NCBI GenBank assembly: GCA_049889655.1
Contig: JBMHCY010000081.1
Location: forward strand, 1-45,270
Reading direction: 5' to 3'
Source: UBA1172 sp049889655
Lineage (GTDB): Bacteria > Pseudomonadota > Alphaproteobacteria > Puniceispirillales > UBA1172
DNA length: 45,270 nucleotides
The notes under the pieces are model-generated. The model did not search any database. It was given only the letters and a program-made list of their open reading frames with translations, and was not told the origin of the DNA. The position numbers and the translations under genes are program-made. Positions 16,871-25,769 of the stretch are shown here, in pieces (the stretch's first letter is position 1; every line of letters starts with the position of its first letter).

Positions 16871-17551
16871 ATGAACGCTAAACCGATCCGCATTGCACCC
16901 TCGATTCTTTCGGCTGATTTCAGCTGTCTCGGTGATGAGGTCAGCGCAATTGACGAGGCCGGCGCGGACTGGGTGCATCTCGATGTGATGGATGGTGATT
17001 TTGTGCCCAATATCACCTTTGGCCCGCCGGTGATCGCCGATCTGCGGTCGCGGTCCCGGAAATGTTTTGATGCCCATCTGATGATCAGCAACCCTGATCC
17101 GTATATCACGGGCTTTCGCGATGCCGGGGCCGAGATCATCACCATCCATGCCGAAGTCTGCACCCATCTTGACCGGTCGCTGGCGGCGATCCGTGAAGCC
17201 GGAGTCAAGGCCGGGGTTGCGTTCAACCCGGCAACGCCTGTGGATGCAGTGGCCCATGTGCTCGACAAGGTGGATCTGATCCTGCTGATGACAGTCAATC
17301 CCGGTTTCGGCGGGCAGACCTTTATCGACAGTGTCATCCCCAAGATCGAAGCGGTCAGGGCCATGGTGGGCGACCGTGATATCGAGATCGAGGTGGATGG
17401 CGGCATCACGGTCAAGACAGCCCCGCTTGCTGTTGCCGCCGGGGCCAATGTTCTGGTGGCCGGTTCGGCTGTTTTCGGTGACCGCAACCCTGCCAATTAT
17501 GCAGCCAATATCAAAGCGATCCGCGATGCGGCCAAGGCCGCAATGCGCTGA
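16871..17551 (+). CDS. rpe: Ribulose-phosphate 3-epimerase
   Basis: Interconverts ribulose 5-phosphate and xylulose 5-phosphate. The 226-residue TIM-barrel protein shows the three family blocks: HLDVMDGDFVPNITFG near residue 37, the MTVNPGFGGQTFI metal/phosphate region and EVDGGI near the C-terminal end. Three bases separate it from gap, so it belongs to the same transcript. With tkt and fbp it completes the sugar-rearrangement steps found in this block. Confidence 0.95.
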   Translation: MNAKPIRIAPSILSADFSCLGDEVSAIDEAGADWVHLDVMDGDFVPNITFGPPVIADLRSRSRKCFDAHLMISNPDPYITGFRDAGAEIITIHAEVCTHLDRSLAAIREAGVKAGVAFNPATPVDAVAHVLDKVDLILLMTVNPGFGGQTFIDSVIPKIEAVRAMVGDRDIEIEVDGGITVKTAPLAVAAGANVLVAGSAVFGDRNPANYAANIKAIRDAAKAAMR

Positions 17552-17570
17552 CCTTTCGGGATAATGTGAT

Positions 17571-18278
17571 ATGCATATTTTTGATGCCATCAAGCAAAGT
17601 CTTTTCGTTCCCATCCATCCGGCAGGGTGGCCGTTCATCGCCATTTTTGCGCTGGTGGGCATTCTGCTCAGCCTGCTCTGGGAGCCGTTCTTCACTGTCG
17701 GGCTGCTGCTCACCCTCTGGTGTGTCTACTTTTTCCGCAACCCTGTGCGAGTCACCCCGGATGATCCCGATGCGGTGATCGCCCCGGCGGATGGCCGTAT
17801 CATCGGCGTTGAGGAACTGCCGCCGCCTGAAGAACTCGACCTGCCCGAAGGTAAATACATTCGCATTGCCATTTTCATGAACGTCTTTGATGTTCATGTG
17901 AACCGCGCCCCCATGACAGGGGTGATCACCGACAAATTCTATTTCCCGGGGATTTTCGTCAATGCGAGCCTTGATAAGGCTGCTGCCGAAAACGAACGCC
18001 TTGGCCTGGTTATGAAAACTGATCAGGGGCCGACCATCGGGTTTATCCAGATTGCCGGCCTTGTGGCCCGGCGGATCCTCTGTGATGCTGTTGAAGGTGA
18101 CCGGCTTGCCGCGGGTGAACATTACGGCATCATCCGTTTTGGCAGCCGTGTCGATGTCTGGCTGCCGAAGCCCTGCAAGCCGATGGTTCTGGCTGGCCAG
18201 CGCAGCCTCGCCGGGGAAACCGTGCTCGCCCGTTTCGGCCGTTCCGGCCGGGCCATCACTGATGGGGTTTCGCGCTGA
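17571..18278 (+). CDS. psd: Phosphatidylserine decarboxylase proenzyme (short type)
   Basis: Makes phosphatidylethanolamine from phosphatidylserine in the inner membrane. At 235 residues it is the short form. Hydrophobic segments lie at about 20-55, and the self-cleavage site that yields the pyruvoyl group is G191-S192 in RFGSRVDVW. The conserved histidine segment NVFDVHVNRAP is present. Its TGA overlaps the pssA ATG by one base, so the enzyme making its substrate is coupled to it, the common alphaproteobacterial arrangement. Confidence 0.95.
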   Translation: MHIFDAIKQSLFVPIHPAGWPFIAIFALVGILLSLLWEPFFTVGLLLTLWCVYFFRNPVRVTPDDPDAVIAPADGRIIGVEELPPPEELDLPEGKYIRIAIFMNVFDVHVNRAPMTGVITDKFYFPGIFVNASLDKAAAENERLGLVMKTDQGPTIGFIQIAGLVARRILCDAVEGDRLAAGEHYGIIRFGSRVDVWLPKPCKPMVLAGQRSLAGETVLARFGRSGRAITDGVSR

Positions 18279-19051
18279 TGAACGCCCGGGAGAAATCGCC
18301 CGGCCAGCATGGCCGACGGCCTGTCCGCAATGTCGGCCTCGCCTGGATGCTGCCGAATCTCCTGACAATTTCAGCCCTGCTTTGCGGGATGTCGGCAATC
18401 CGCTTCGCCTTTCAGGACCGCTGGGAAGCTGCTGTGCTGATGGTTGCCGTGGCCGGTGTTCTCGATGCCCTCGACGGGCGCATGGCGCGCATTCTCAAGG
18501 TTTCGAGCGAGTTCGGTGCCCAGCTCGACAGCCTTTCCGATATGGTTGTTTTCGGGGTGGTACCCTCGATCATGCTCTATCTCTGGGTGCTGGAAGATGG
18601 CGGCCGCATCGCCTGGACAGCGTGTATGTTCTACACGGCCTGTTGCGGGTTGCGGCTGGCCCGGTTCAATTCCGAATTGCATGAAACCCCGGCCTGGGCG
18701 GCCAATTATTTTGTCGGTGTACCGTCACCGGCTGCTGCCTTTCTAGCGTTGGTACCGCTGGTGGCATCGTTCCGGTTCGACTGGCCTGTGCTGCAATCAT
18801 GGCCCGAGGTTTCGGTATGGCTGGCTCTTGTCGGTGTCGGTGCGATTTCCACAATCCCCACCTTTGCCGGCAAGAAGATGAAACTGCCGCGGGCGGCAGT
18901 GCTGCCGATGATGGGTCTGTTCGCGCTGATTGTGGCGGTGCTTGTCTCGCGTCCGTGGGAAACCTGGGTGGTGCTGGCCCTGGCCTATATCGGCCTGATC
19001 CCGATCTCGATCATTCGCTTTGCCCGCATCCGCAAGAACGAAACCGCCTAG
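18278..19051 (+). CDS. pssA: CDP-diacylglycerol-serine O-phosphatidyltransferase
   Basis: A CDP-alcohol phosphotransferase of 257 residues that makes phosphatidylserine from CDP-diacylglycerol and serine. The full catalytic motif is present with correct spacing: D63, D66-G67, A70-R71, G80, D84 and D88. Several membrane segments follow. Coupled to psd by TGATG. Its TAG stop shares four bases with the stop of the convergent LysE-family gene. Confidence 0.95.
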   Translation: MNAREKSPGQHGRRPVRNVGLAWMLPNLLTISALLCGMSAIRFAFQDRWEAAVLMVAVAGVLDALDGRMARILKVSSEFGAQLDSLSDMVVFGVVPSIMLYLWVLEDGGRIAWTACMFYTACCGLRLARFNSELHETPAWAANYFVGVPSPAAAFLALVPLVASFRFDWPVLQSWPEVSVWLALVGVGAISTIPTFAGKKMKLPRAAVLPMMGLFALIVAVLVSRPWETWVVLALAYIGLIPISIIRFARIRKNETA

Positions 19052-19662
19052 ACCAGTACAACCATCGCCACTGCCACACCGATCAGCAGCAGCCCGGTGA
19101 TCCGGTTGAGCCATCGCCCCGAGATATCTCCCGTGGCGATATCCCGGGCTTTTTTGCCGATAACGACAAAGACAAGCGGCCCGGCCAGCACACTGATGAA
19201 CATGACCACCATGACCATCGCCCCGGTGCCGAGGTCGAGTACCGACAGATCAAGGAAAAGCGGCAGAAACAAGAGATAGAACAGGATCACCTTGGGGTTG
19301 GTGATGCTGATCAGCATTCCTGTTGAAAACGAGGTGATCAATCCACCGGTTGTCACCGGAGCCTGCCCGGCCTTCATCGGTGGTGCGAGCATCTGCCGGA
19401 CCCCCATCCATGCCAGATAGCCTGCCCCAAGAATGCGGACATAGAAGAGAAAATCGGCCAGCCCTGCCGACATGCTGGCCAGCGAGATGATCGCCACCAG
19501 CAGATAGACCATGTCGGAACAGACTTCACCCACCGACATGGCAACGCCGTGGGCTGTCCCGCGGCTGATCGAGGTTGCCAGCACGGCCACGACACCCGGG
19601 CCGGGCGTCAAAGCAAAGATGAAACTGGCGAAAGCCAGCGCAATGAAATCAATATTCGGCAT
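19048..19662 (-). CDS. LysE/RhtB-family transporter
   Basis: A 204-residue inner-membrane protein with about six hydrophobic segments. The opening FALTPGPGVVAVLATSISRG and the NPKVILFYLLFLPLF block identify the LysE/RhtB family of amino acid and metabolite exporters. The substrate is not predictable. It starts 6 bases after the stop of the DM13 gene on the same strand, so the two are probably co-transcribed. Confidence 0.9.
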   Translation of the reverse strand: MPNIDFIALAFASFIFALTPGPGVVAVLATSISRGTAHGVAMSVGEVCSDMVYLLVAIISLASMSAGLADFLFYVRILGAGYLAWMGVRQMLAPPMKAGQAPVTTGGLITSFSTGMLISITNPKVILFYLLFLPLFLDLSVLDLGTGAMVMVVMFISVLAGPLVFVVIGKKARDIATGDISGRWLNRITGLLLIGVAVAMVVLV

Positions 19663-19668
19663 GGCGGT

Positions 19669-20181
19669 TTATGACGGCTGCAACCGACCTGCGGTGATAA
19701 ACTGCGAGAACCGCTCACACCAGATGACGACACTGTTATAGCGGCTGTAATCCACCCCTTCCGCCACAGCATAGGAGAAATCCTCAAACCCCATGATGCG
19801 GGCAATTTCGAGCGATTCACCCTTGATGGCGAAAAACGCCTCTTCGGTATCAACATATTCCGGCGTCAGGTAGAGCCGGTAATCCGGGCCTGGGGCGAGC
19901 GACCCGTCGAGGCTGACCTTGCCAGGTGAAAGATAGAGCACCCCTTCACCCCAGTGCAGTGCATCCGAGCCGGGCAGATCACGGATGAATTCCGCCTTGA
20001 AGGATGATTGCTTCGCCGCCTGCTCGATCACCATGCGGTCAACCGGAGCATCGGCGATGATGATCGGCAGGAAATAGACGCCAAGCCCGAACCCGATCAC
20101 CAGACCGGCAAGGAACTTGATCGTCAGTGCCAGCACAAAGCGCTGACGCCACCATTCGATATAGGCTTTCAGCATGGTCAT
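19669..20181 (-). CDS. DM13 domain protein with N-terminal membrane anchor
   Basis: A 170-residue protein: cytoplasmic basic start, one membrane segment at about residues 18-45, then an exported DM13 domain (about 65-165). Typical DM13 blocks are GEGVLYLSPGKV, SLAPGPDYRLYLTPEYV and VVIWCERFSQFI, the last containing the single conserved cysteine that led to the suggestion of a redox role for this domain. GGAGGG lies 9 bases before the ATG at 20181. Function is unproven; it is paired with a LysE-type gene just downstream. Confidence 0.82.
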   Translation of the reverse strand: MTMLKAYIEWWRQRFVLALTIKFLAGLVIGFGLGVYFLPIIIADAPVDRMVIEQAAKQSSFKAEFIRDLPGSDALHWGEGVLYLSPGKVSLDGSLAPGPDYRLYLTPEYVDTEEAFFAIKGESLEIARIMGFEDFSYAVAEGVDYSRYNSVVIWCERFSQFITAGRLQPS

Positions 20182-20229
20182 TGTTACATACCCTCCGGAT
20201 TCCCCAATAATAGCATAAAATCGTTAAAT

Positions 20230-20547
20230 TCAGATTAACGCCCCGCCGTTATTGATCAGCCACAGCACGATCATGCCGGTGCTGATTGTCGCGAGGACGT
20301 TTGAGGTCTTGTAGGCCACGACCGCCGCCACCAGCAGGGCAAGAGTGCGGGGGTTCCCCTCCAGCATGATCTGGCCATCGACAACCAGTGTTGCCGGTAT
20401 GATGATCGCTGCCATCACCGACGGTCCGACAAAGCCAAGCAGTTTACGCATGCTCTCAGGGATCGGCCTGTCACCGATCAGCCCGATCATGGAAAACCGT
20501 GCCGCGAAGGTCAGCCCGCCGGCAATGATCATCGCAACCCAGATCAT
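20230..20547 (-). CDS. azlD: AzlD-family small transport subunit
   Basis: A 105-residue hydrophobic protein with about four membrane segments, matching the small partner of the AzlC/AzlD branched-chain amino acid export system. The block ARFSMIGLIGDRPIPESMRKLLGFVGPSVMAAI is split here only for length; positions are about 16-48. Its ATG overlaps the azlC stop by four bases, so the two are coupled. In E. coli the pair (YgaZH) exports valine. Confidence 0.9.
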   Translation of the reverse strand: MIWVAMIIAGGLTFAARFSMIGLIGDRPIPESMRKLLGFVGPSVMAAIIIPATLVVDGQIMLEGNPRTLALLVAAVVAYKTSNVLATISTGMIVLWLINNGGALI

Positions 20548-21272
20548 GCGCTGTCCCCTTGGCCCAAGACCTTCTCGGCGAGGGCTCCACCGATAATTCC
20601 CGCTATGGCGGCGACAATCACCCAGATATTCCAGGGCAGGTTCTGGCTAATCAATGCCACTGTGCCTGCTGTCGCGAATGCCACGAGGTTTGGCCGATAA
20701 CGCAGTTGCGGGACGGTGATGGCCAGAAAGCTCAGCGGGATCGCGAATGCCAGCCCCAGGGAGGGCGGGATTGCTGCCCCGATGATGATGCCGACCAGTG
20801 TTGCGATCTGCCAGCTGACCCAGAGCGTCAATCCGGTTCCGAGCAGATGGTAATGCATATGCGGCCCCGGCGGGCGGTTCCGCATCCGTTCGTTTGAGAT
20901 CACAAAGGCTTCGTCAGTGAGCAGATAGGACAGGATGATTTTCCAGCGTAACGGCAGATTTCCCAGATATTCCACAATGGTGGCCGAATAGAGCATATGG
21001 CGGAGATTAACGACCCCGACCGTGCCGGCAATCACGAACAGCCCGGCCCCGGCTGAGGCCATCTGGGCAAATATAATCTGGCTGGCGCCGCCGAAGACAA
21101 TCGATGACATGAAGAAGACAGCGACCGGATCAAGCCCGGCCTCAACACCGAGAATCCCGAACACCATGCCGAAGGGTACCACACCTAGCATCAGCGGGGA
21201 TTCGTCTCTGATCCCGTCAAGGAATTCCCGTGCCGGGCTCAAAGGGGCGTTGTCGGTTTGAGTGTCTGTCAT
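20544..21272 (-). CDS. azlC: AzlC-family branched-chain amino acid exporter
   Basis: A 242-residue protein of the AzlC/YgaZ family, the large subunit of a branched-chain amino acid exporter. Family blocks seen are VVPFGMVFGILGVEAGL, SSIVFGGASQIIF and LLTDEAFVISNERM. I prefer the ATG at 21272; 21320 would add 16 residues. No clear Shine-Dalgarno sequence is present. It is divergent from pgk across 96 bases, in which I see no convincing promoter, and overlaps azlD by four bases. Confidence 0.9.
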   Translation of the reverse strand: MTDTQTDNAPLSPAREFLDGIRDESPLMLGVVPFGMVFGILGVEAGLDPVAVFFMSSIVFGGASQIIFAQMASAGAGLFVIAGTVGVVNLRHMLYSATIVEYLGNLPLRWKIILSYLLTDEAFVISNERMRNRPPGPHMHYHLLGTGLTLWVSWQIATLVGIIIGAAIPPSLGLAFAIPLSFLAITVPQLRYRPNLVAFATAGTVALISQNLPWNIWVIVAAIAGIIGGALAEKVLGQGDSA

Positions 21273-21368
21273 ATCGGGTATTTGGTGGAAGATGAGAGGG
21301 CGACCTGTATTGCCTGCCACGGTGAGCCATGATACATCAAATTCATATCTGATCCATGTGGGCCTGTC

Positions 21369-22580
21369 ATGTCAAAACTCGTTGATTTCCGAACTGTTGC
21401 CAGCCGTGACTGTGCTGGCAAAACTGTCTTTTTCCGTGCTGATCTGAATGTGCCCATGGCTGATGGCCGGATCACCGACAGCACCCGTCTTGAACGCACC
21501 GCCCCGGGGATCAAAGCGCTGCTCGATGCCGGGGCGAAAGTCGTCATCGCCTCGCATTTCGGTCGCCCCAAAGGGCAGGTGGTCGCCTCCATGAGCCTGG
21601 CCCCTCTGGCCCCGGCGTTGTCGGCATTGCTGGGCTGCCGGGTGGCCTTTGCTGCTGATTGCATCGGTGATGAGGCCGAGGCCGCGGTGGCCGGGCTTAA
21701 TCCCGGGGAAGCCCTGTTGCTGGAAAACCTGCGGTTCCACAGTGGTGAGGAAGCCGGTGATGAAGGGTTTGCCACCGGTCTGGCGCGGCTTGCGGATATC
21801 TATGTCAATGATGCCTTTTCGGTTTCGCATCGCAGCCATGCTTCGATGGTGGGGCTGGCCCGGCTGCTGCCCGCTTTTGCCGGGCCGCTGATGGCCGAAG
21901 AACTGCACGCTCTCGCGGCAGCACTCGATAACCCGCAACGGCCGGTTGCTGCTGTGGTCGGCGGGGCCAAGGTTTCGACCAAACTGGCAGTGCTCAACAA
22001 CCTTGTCCGGCGTGTCGACAGCCTGATCGTCGGCGGCGGCATGGCCAACACATTCCTGCTGGCCCGGGGCGTTGCCATCGGCGCATCGCTGGCGGAAGCC
22101 GAGATGCAGGATGAAGCCCGGGCGATCATGGAAGCCGCTGCTGACGCCGGATGTGATCTGATCCTTCCCGATGATGTTGTGCTGGCGCGAGAATTCGCTG
22201 CCGGGGCGGCGAGCCGGACGCTGCGGGTCGGTGAAGAGGCAATCGGCGATGATGAAATGATCCTCGATACCGGGCCGGAAACCGTTGCCCGGGCCATGGC
22301 GGCTGTTGATGCGGCAAGAACCCTTGTCTGGAACGGCCCCATGGGTGCTTTTGAGATCACCCCCTTTGATGCGGCCACCGTCGCGCTGGCCCGCCATGTT
22401 GCCGCCCGGACAGAAGCCGCCGGGCTGGTTTCGGTTGCCGGAGGCGGTGATACCGTGGCGGCCCTCAATGCTGCCGGGGTTGAAGACAGTTTTCATTATG
22501 TTTCCACTGCGGGTGGGGCGTTCCTCGAATGGATGGAAGGCAGGGTGCTCCCCGGTGTGGCTGCCCTGGAGGGGCGCTGA
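21369..22580 (+). CDS. pgk: Phosphoglycerate kinase
   Basis: Transfers phosphate between 1,3-bisphosphoglycerate and ADP. The 403-residue protein has the N-domain RADLNVP (23-29), the SHFGRPKG substrate loop, the hinge region VVGGAKVSTK and the C-terminal nucleotide segment GGGDTVAAL. The start lacks a good Shine-Dalgarno sequence. It is separate from the fbp-tkt-gap block and instead heads pgk-gph-msrA; gph starts 2 bases after it. Confidence 0.96.
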   Translation: MSKLVDFRTVASRDCAGKTVFFRADLNVPMADGRITDSTRLERTAPGIKALLDAGAKVVIASHFGRPKGQVVASMSLAPLAPALSALLGCRVAFAADCIGDEAEAAVAGLNPGEALLLENLRFHSGEEAGDEGFATGLARLADIYVNDAFSVSHRSHASMVGLARLLPAFAGPLMAEELHALAAALDNPQRPVAAVVGGAKVSTKLAVLNNLVRRVDSLIVGGGMANTFLLARGVAIGASLAEAEMQDEARAIMEAAADAGCDLILPDDVVLAREFAAGAASRTLRVGEEAIGDDEMILDTGPETVARAMAAVDAARTLVWNGPMGAFEITPFDAATVALARHVAARTEAAGLVSVAGGGDTVAALNAAGVEDSFHYVSTAGGAFLEWMEGRVLPGVAALEGR

Positions 22581-22582
22581 TC

Positions 22583-23260
22583 ATGTCCCCGCAAGGTGTT
22601 CTTTTTGATCTCGACGGCACGCTGGTGCATTCATCGCCGGATATTGCCCATCATCTCAACACGGCTCTGGCCCGGCTCCAGCCCGGCATGACGGCACTTG
22701 CTGTCAATGATGTCGAGATGCTGATCGGCGGCGGTATGCAGGAATTGATCATCCGCGGGATGAACGTGATCGGCGTTGATCCCGATCCTGAAAAGGTGGA
22801 TGAGACCTTCGCTTATTTCCGGCAGGTGTACGAACAGGAACCGGTGGTCAAAACCCAGCTTTATGAGGGTGTTGAAGAGACACTGGATGCACTCAAGGCG
22901 GCAGGGTACGGCCTCAGCCTCTGTACCAACAAGCGCGAGAAAACCGCCCGGCTGGTGCTGGATCATTTCGGTCTCGACCGCTATTTCGATGCTGTGATCG
23001 GCGGCGACACCACCCCCAAACGCAAGCCTGATCCTGATCCTGTTATCGCTGCTGCACGGCAGATCGGCCTTGATCCCGCAGCCACTGTGATGGTCGGTGA
23101 CAGCAAGGCGGATTTCGGGGCGGCTCGGGCTGCCGGTGCCCGCATCATGCTTGTTGACTGGGGCTATACCGATCGCGATGTTCGCCAGTTTGGGGCTGAC
23201 AGCGTGATTTCATCCTATGCCGAATTTTTGCCGCATCTTGAGACTATGATCACTGCCTGA
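22583..23260 (+). CDS. gph: Phosphoglycolate phosphatase-like HAD hydrolase
   Basis: A 225-residue HAD phosphatase likely to release glycolate from 2-phosphoglycolate. HAD motif I reads FDLDGTLVHS (nucleophile D9, general acid D11), motif II CTNK, and motif IV GDSKADFGAARAAG. I use the ATG at 22583, two bases after the pgk stop and with GGAGGGG inside the end of pgk; a start at 22529 would overlap pgk heavily. The nearby glycolate oxidase operon could use its product. Confidence 0.88.
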   Translation: MSPQGVLFDLDGTLVHSSPDIAHHLNTALARLQPGMTALAVNDVEMLIGGGMQELIIRGMNVIGVDPDPEKVDETFAYFRQVYEQEPVVKTQLYEGVEETLDALKAAGYGLSLCTNKREKTARLVLDHFGLDRYFDAVIGGDTTPKRKPDPDPVIAAARQIGLDPAATVMVGDSKADFGAARAAGARIMLVDWGYTDRDVRQFGADSVISSYAEFLPHLETMITA

Positions 23261-23281
23261 CCGCTATCGGAGACTGATGCC

Positions 23282-23920
23282 ATGTTTGCCAATCTGCTCA
23301 AACCCATGACTGTGCTGGGCCGTGAAGAGGCGCTACCCGGGCGCGATACGCCGATCCTTGATCCGCTGCCCCATGCTGTGCTCGGCAACCCGATTGTGCC
23401 GCCGTTTCCCGAAGGCTTTGGCCATATTCTTTTTGGCCTGGGCTGTTTCTGGGGGGCGGAAAGACTGTTCTGGCAGTTGCCCGGGGTCTGGACAACTTCT
23501 GTCGGTTATGCGGGCGGCCATACCCCGAACCCCACCTACCGTGAAGTCTGTTCCGGCGGAACCGGCCATACCGAGATTGTCGAGGTTGTCTTTGATCCGG
23601 CGGTGATTGGCCTCAACCGTCTCTTGCAGGTGTTCTGGGAAAGCCATGACCCCACCCAGGGGATGCGTCAGGGCAATGATGTCGGCACCCAGTACCGCTC
23701 GGCGATCTATGCTGACAATGCTGAACACCTGGCGATGGTCGAGGCCAGCCGCGATTCCTATGCCAAGGCCCTGCGTCACAGCGGCCGCGGGGCGATCACC
23801 ACCGAGATCGCCCTTGCCGGGGACTATTACCTGGCCGAGGATTATCACCAGCAGTATCTGCACAAGAACCCGGGCGGATACTGCGGCCTGCAGGGCACAG
23901 GCGTATCCTGCCCCGCGTGA
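23282..23920 (+). CDS. msrA: Peptide methionine sulfoxide reductase A
   Basis: Reduces the S form of methionine sulfoxide in proteins. The 212-residue protein has catalytic C55 in GCFWGAER, the GYAGGHTPNPTYREVCSGGTGHTE signature (split motif, about residues 76-99), and resolving cysteines near the C-terminus (GYCG and SCPA). The N-terminal extension of about 45 residues is as in E. coli MsrA. It follows gph by 21 bases and probably shares its transcript. Confidence 0.95.
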   Translation: MFANLLKPMTVLGREEALPGRDTPILDPLPHAVLGNPIVPPFPEGFGHILFGLGCFWGAERLFWQLPGVWTTSVGYAGGHTPNPTYREVCSGGTGHTEIVEVVFDPAVIGLNRLLQVFWESHDPTQGMRQGNDVGTQYRSAIYADNAEHLAMVEASRDSYAKALRHSGRGAITTEIALAGDYYLAEDYHQQYLHKNPGGYCGLQGTGVSCPA

Positions 23921-23943
23921 TCGCCAAAATCATCAAAGAGGGG

Positions 23944-23972
23944 TTGTCATCCCCGGACCAAGGTTGTATATA
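23944..23972 (+). promoter_or_regulatory. Predicted promoter of rpmJ
   Basis: TTGTCA (23944-23949) and TATATA (23967-23972) are 17 bases apart, about 50 bases upstream of the L36 start. This agrees with separate transcription of rpmJ, whose far end has its own terminator. Confidence 0.55.
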
Positions 23973-24024
23973 ACCTGCTCAACACCCCCGCCGGATGGGG
24001 GATCGAGATGGAAAGATTGGACCC

Positions 24025-24150
24025 ATGAAAGTCGCAAGTTCGCTCAAGACCCTGAAATCACGTGACCGCAACTGCCAGGTTGTGCGCCGTCGCGGCCGTC
24101 TTTATGTGATCAACAAGAAGAACCCGCGGATGAAGGCACGCCAGGGCTAA
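24025..24150 (+). CDS. rpmJ: 50S ribosomal protein L36 (zinc-less form)
   Basis: A 41-residue basic protein of the large ribosomal subunit. It begins MKVASSLKTLKSRDRNC and continues through VVRRRGRLYVINKKNPR to end KARQG, typical of the alphaproteobacterial form. The zinc-binding cysteine/histidine set of the other L36 type is missing; only one cysteine is present. The gene is monocistronic, with a promoter-like pair upstream and an intrinsic terminator 24 bases downstream. Confidence 0.95.
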   Translation: MKVASSLKTLKSRDRNCQVVRRRGRLYVINKKNPRMKARQG

Positions 24151-24173
24151 GCGCTGGTTTCCGCTTCCAATTG

Positions 24174-24196
24174 ACCCGGCTCAGGCCGGGTTTTTT
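24174..24196 (+). terminator. Intrinsic terminator of rpmJ
   Basis: ACCCGGC and GCCGGGT pair around the loop TCAG, followed immediately by a run of T. A compact, strong terminator 23 bases after the L36 stop. Confidence 0.9.
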
Positions 24197-24197
24197 A

Positions 24198-24226
24198 TTG
24201 GCTGATCCATTATTCTGCGGTATGAC
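24198..24226 (+). promoter_or_regulatory. Predicted promoter of glcDEF
   Basis: TTGGCT (24198-24203), a 17-base spacer and TATGAC (24221-24226) lie just after the rpmJ terminator. Transcription would begin near 24233, which makes the ATG at 24240 too close for a ribosome site and supports the start at 24279 for glcD. Confidence 0.5.
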
Positions 24227-24278
24227 CAATTATTCCTGAATGCAAACTTCACGAATTTCTGGCAGGCGGATCATACTG

Positions 24279-25766
24279 ATGAAAATGCCCCGACCCGACA
24301 AGGCTGTGATCAAACAGCGGGAAAAAATAGCCTCAGACCTCCAATCTCTTCTGGGCAAGGAAGGGGTTGTGGCTGAAACCGCTGCCATGAGCCCGTTTGA
24401 ATCCGACGGCCTCAACGCCTATCGCCAGACACCGCTGGTTGTCGCGCTGCCCGCCGATACGGCCGAAGTGGCGTCAGTACTGCGCTACTGCCAGGAAAAC
24501 GGCCTCAAGATTGTCCCGCGTGGGGCCGGAACATCGCTTTCCGGCGGTGCCCTGCCGCTCGCTGATGGCGTTCTGCTCGGGCTCAGCCGGATGAACCGGA
24601 TTCTCGATATTGATTATGAAAACCGGGCTGTTGTGGCCCAGCCTGGCGTGACCAATCTGGCAATCACCACCGCCGTTGAACACAAAGGTTTTTACTATGC
24701 CCCTGATCCATCCAGCCAGATCGCCTGTTCGATCGGCGGCAACGTGGCTGAAAATTCTGGCGGCGTGCATTGCCTCAAATACGGGCTGACCACCAATAAC
24801 CTGCTTGGGCTTGAGATGGGGACCATGGATGGTGAGGTGCTGCGGCTCGGCGGCAAGCATCTTGATGCCGGCGGCTATGATCTCTTGGGCGTCATGACCG
24901 GCTCCGAAGGGCTGCTCGGGATCGTTACTGAGGTGACGGTGCGTATTCTGCAAAAACCAGCGATCCGCAAGGCGTTGATGATTGGCTTCGATGAAACCGT
25001 CAAGGCCGGAGAAAGCGTCGGTGCAATCATCGCCAGCGGGATCATTCCGGCAGGGATTGAGATGATGGACAACCCGGCGATCAACGCTGCGGAAGATTTT
25101 GTCAGTGCAGGCTACCCGCGCAACGCCGATGCCCTGCTGATCGTCGAACTGGATGGCCCGGAAGCCGAGGTCATTGATCTGACAGCCAAGGTCAGCGCGA
25201 TTGTCGAGCGATCCGGGGCAACCTCGATCCGGGTTTCGGAAACCGAGGAAGAGCGCGAGCTGTTCTGGGCCGGGCGCAAGGCCGCGTTTCCGGCCATCGG
25301 GCGTATTTCGCCGGATTATCTCTGCATGGACGGAACCATCCCGCGGCGGCAATTGCCGGAAATGCTCTCCCGCATGGCCCGGATGAGCCAGGAATTCGGC
25401 CTGCGTGTCGCCAATGTGTTCCATGCCGGTGATGGCAATCTGCACCCGCTCATCCTTTTTGATGCGAACACCCCCGGGGAGATGCAGCGCGCCGAGGAAT
25501 TCGGGGCAGCGATCCTGAAATCCTGTGTTGAACTCGGCGGTGTCCTGACAGGGGAGCACGGTGTCGGTGTTGAAAAGCGTGACCTGATGGGTGAGATGTT
25601 CACCGATGATGACCTGAAACAGCAGCAGCGGCTCAAATGCGCTTTTGACCCGGATCACCTGCTCAATCCGGGCAAGGTCTTCCCGGTCTTGCATCGCTGC
25701 GCCGAACTGGGTCGGATGCACGTCCACAAGGGCAAGCTACCGCATCCTGACCTGCCACGATTCTGA
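24279..25766 (+). CDS. glcD: Glycolate oxidase subunit GlcD (FAD-linked)
   Basis: The catalytic FAD subunit of glycolate oxidase, turning glycolate into glyoxylate at the membrane. The 495-residue protein has the PCMH-type FAD domain (VPRGAGTSLSGGALP; PDPSSQ; GGNVAENSGGVHCLKYG) and the C-terminal oxidase domain ending in HGVGVEKRDLM and LNPGKVFP. I use the ATG at 24279 (MKMPRP), with AGGCGG upstream, over 24240. It is first in glcDEF; three bases separate it from glcE. The upstream gph could supply glycolate. Confidence 0.93.
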   Translation: MKMPRPDKAVIKQREKIASDLQSLLGKEGVVAETAAMSPFESDGLNAYRQTPLVVALPADTAEVASVLRYCQENGLKIVPRGAGTSLSGGALPLADGVLLGLSRMNRILDIDYENRAVVAQPGVTNLAITTAVEHKGFYYAPDPSSQIACSIGGNVAENSGGVHCLKYGLTTNNLLGLEMGTMDGEVLRLGGKHLDAGGYDLLGVMTGSEGLLGIVTEVTVRILQKPAIRKALMIGFDETVKAGESVGAIIASGIIPAGIEMMDNPAINAAEDFVSAGYPRNADALLIVELDGPEAEVIDLTAKVSAIVERSGATSIRVSETEEERELFWAGRKAAFPAIGRISPDYLCMDGTIPRRQLPEMLSRMARMSQEFGLRVANVFHAGDGNLHPLILFDANTPGEMQRAEEFGAAILKSCVELGGVLTGEHGVGVEKRDLMGEMFTDDDLKQQQRLKCAFDPDHLLNPGKVFPVLHRCAELGRMHVHKGKLPHPDLPRF

Positions 25767-25769
25767 CCG

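Noticed and set aside
21273..21368. Possible pgk promoter (TTGCCT followed by TACATC)
   Set aside because: The -10 match is poor, and no element in this 96-base divergent region is clearly better than chance.
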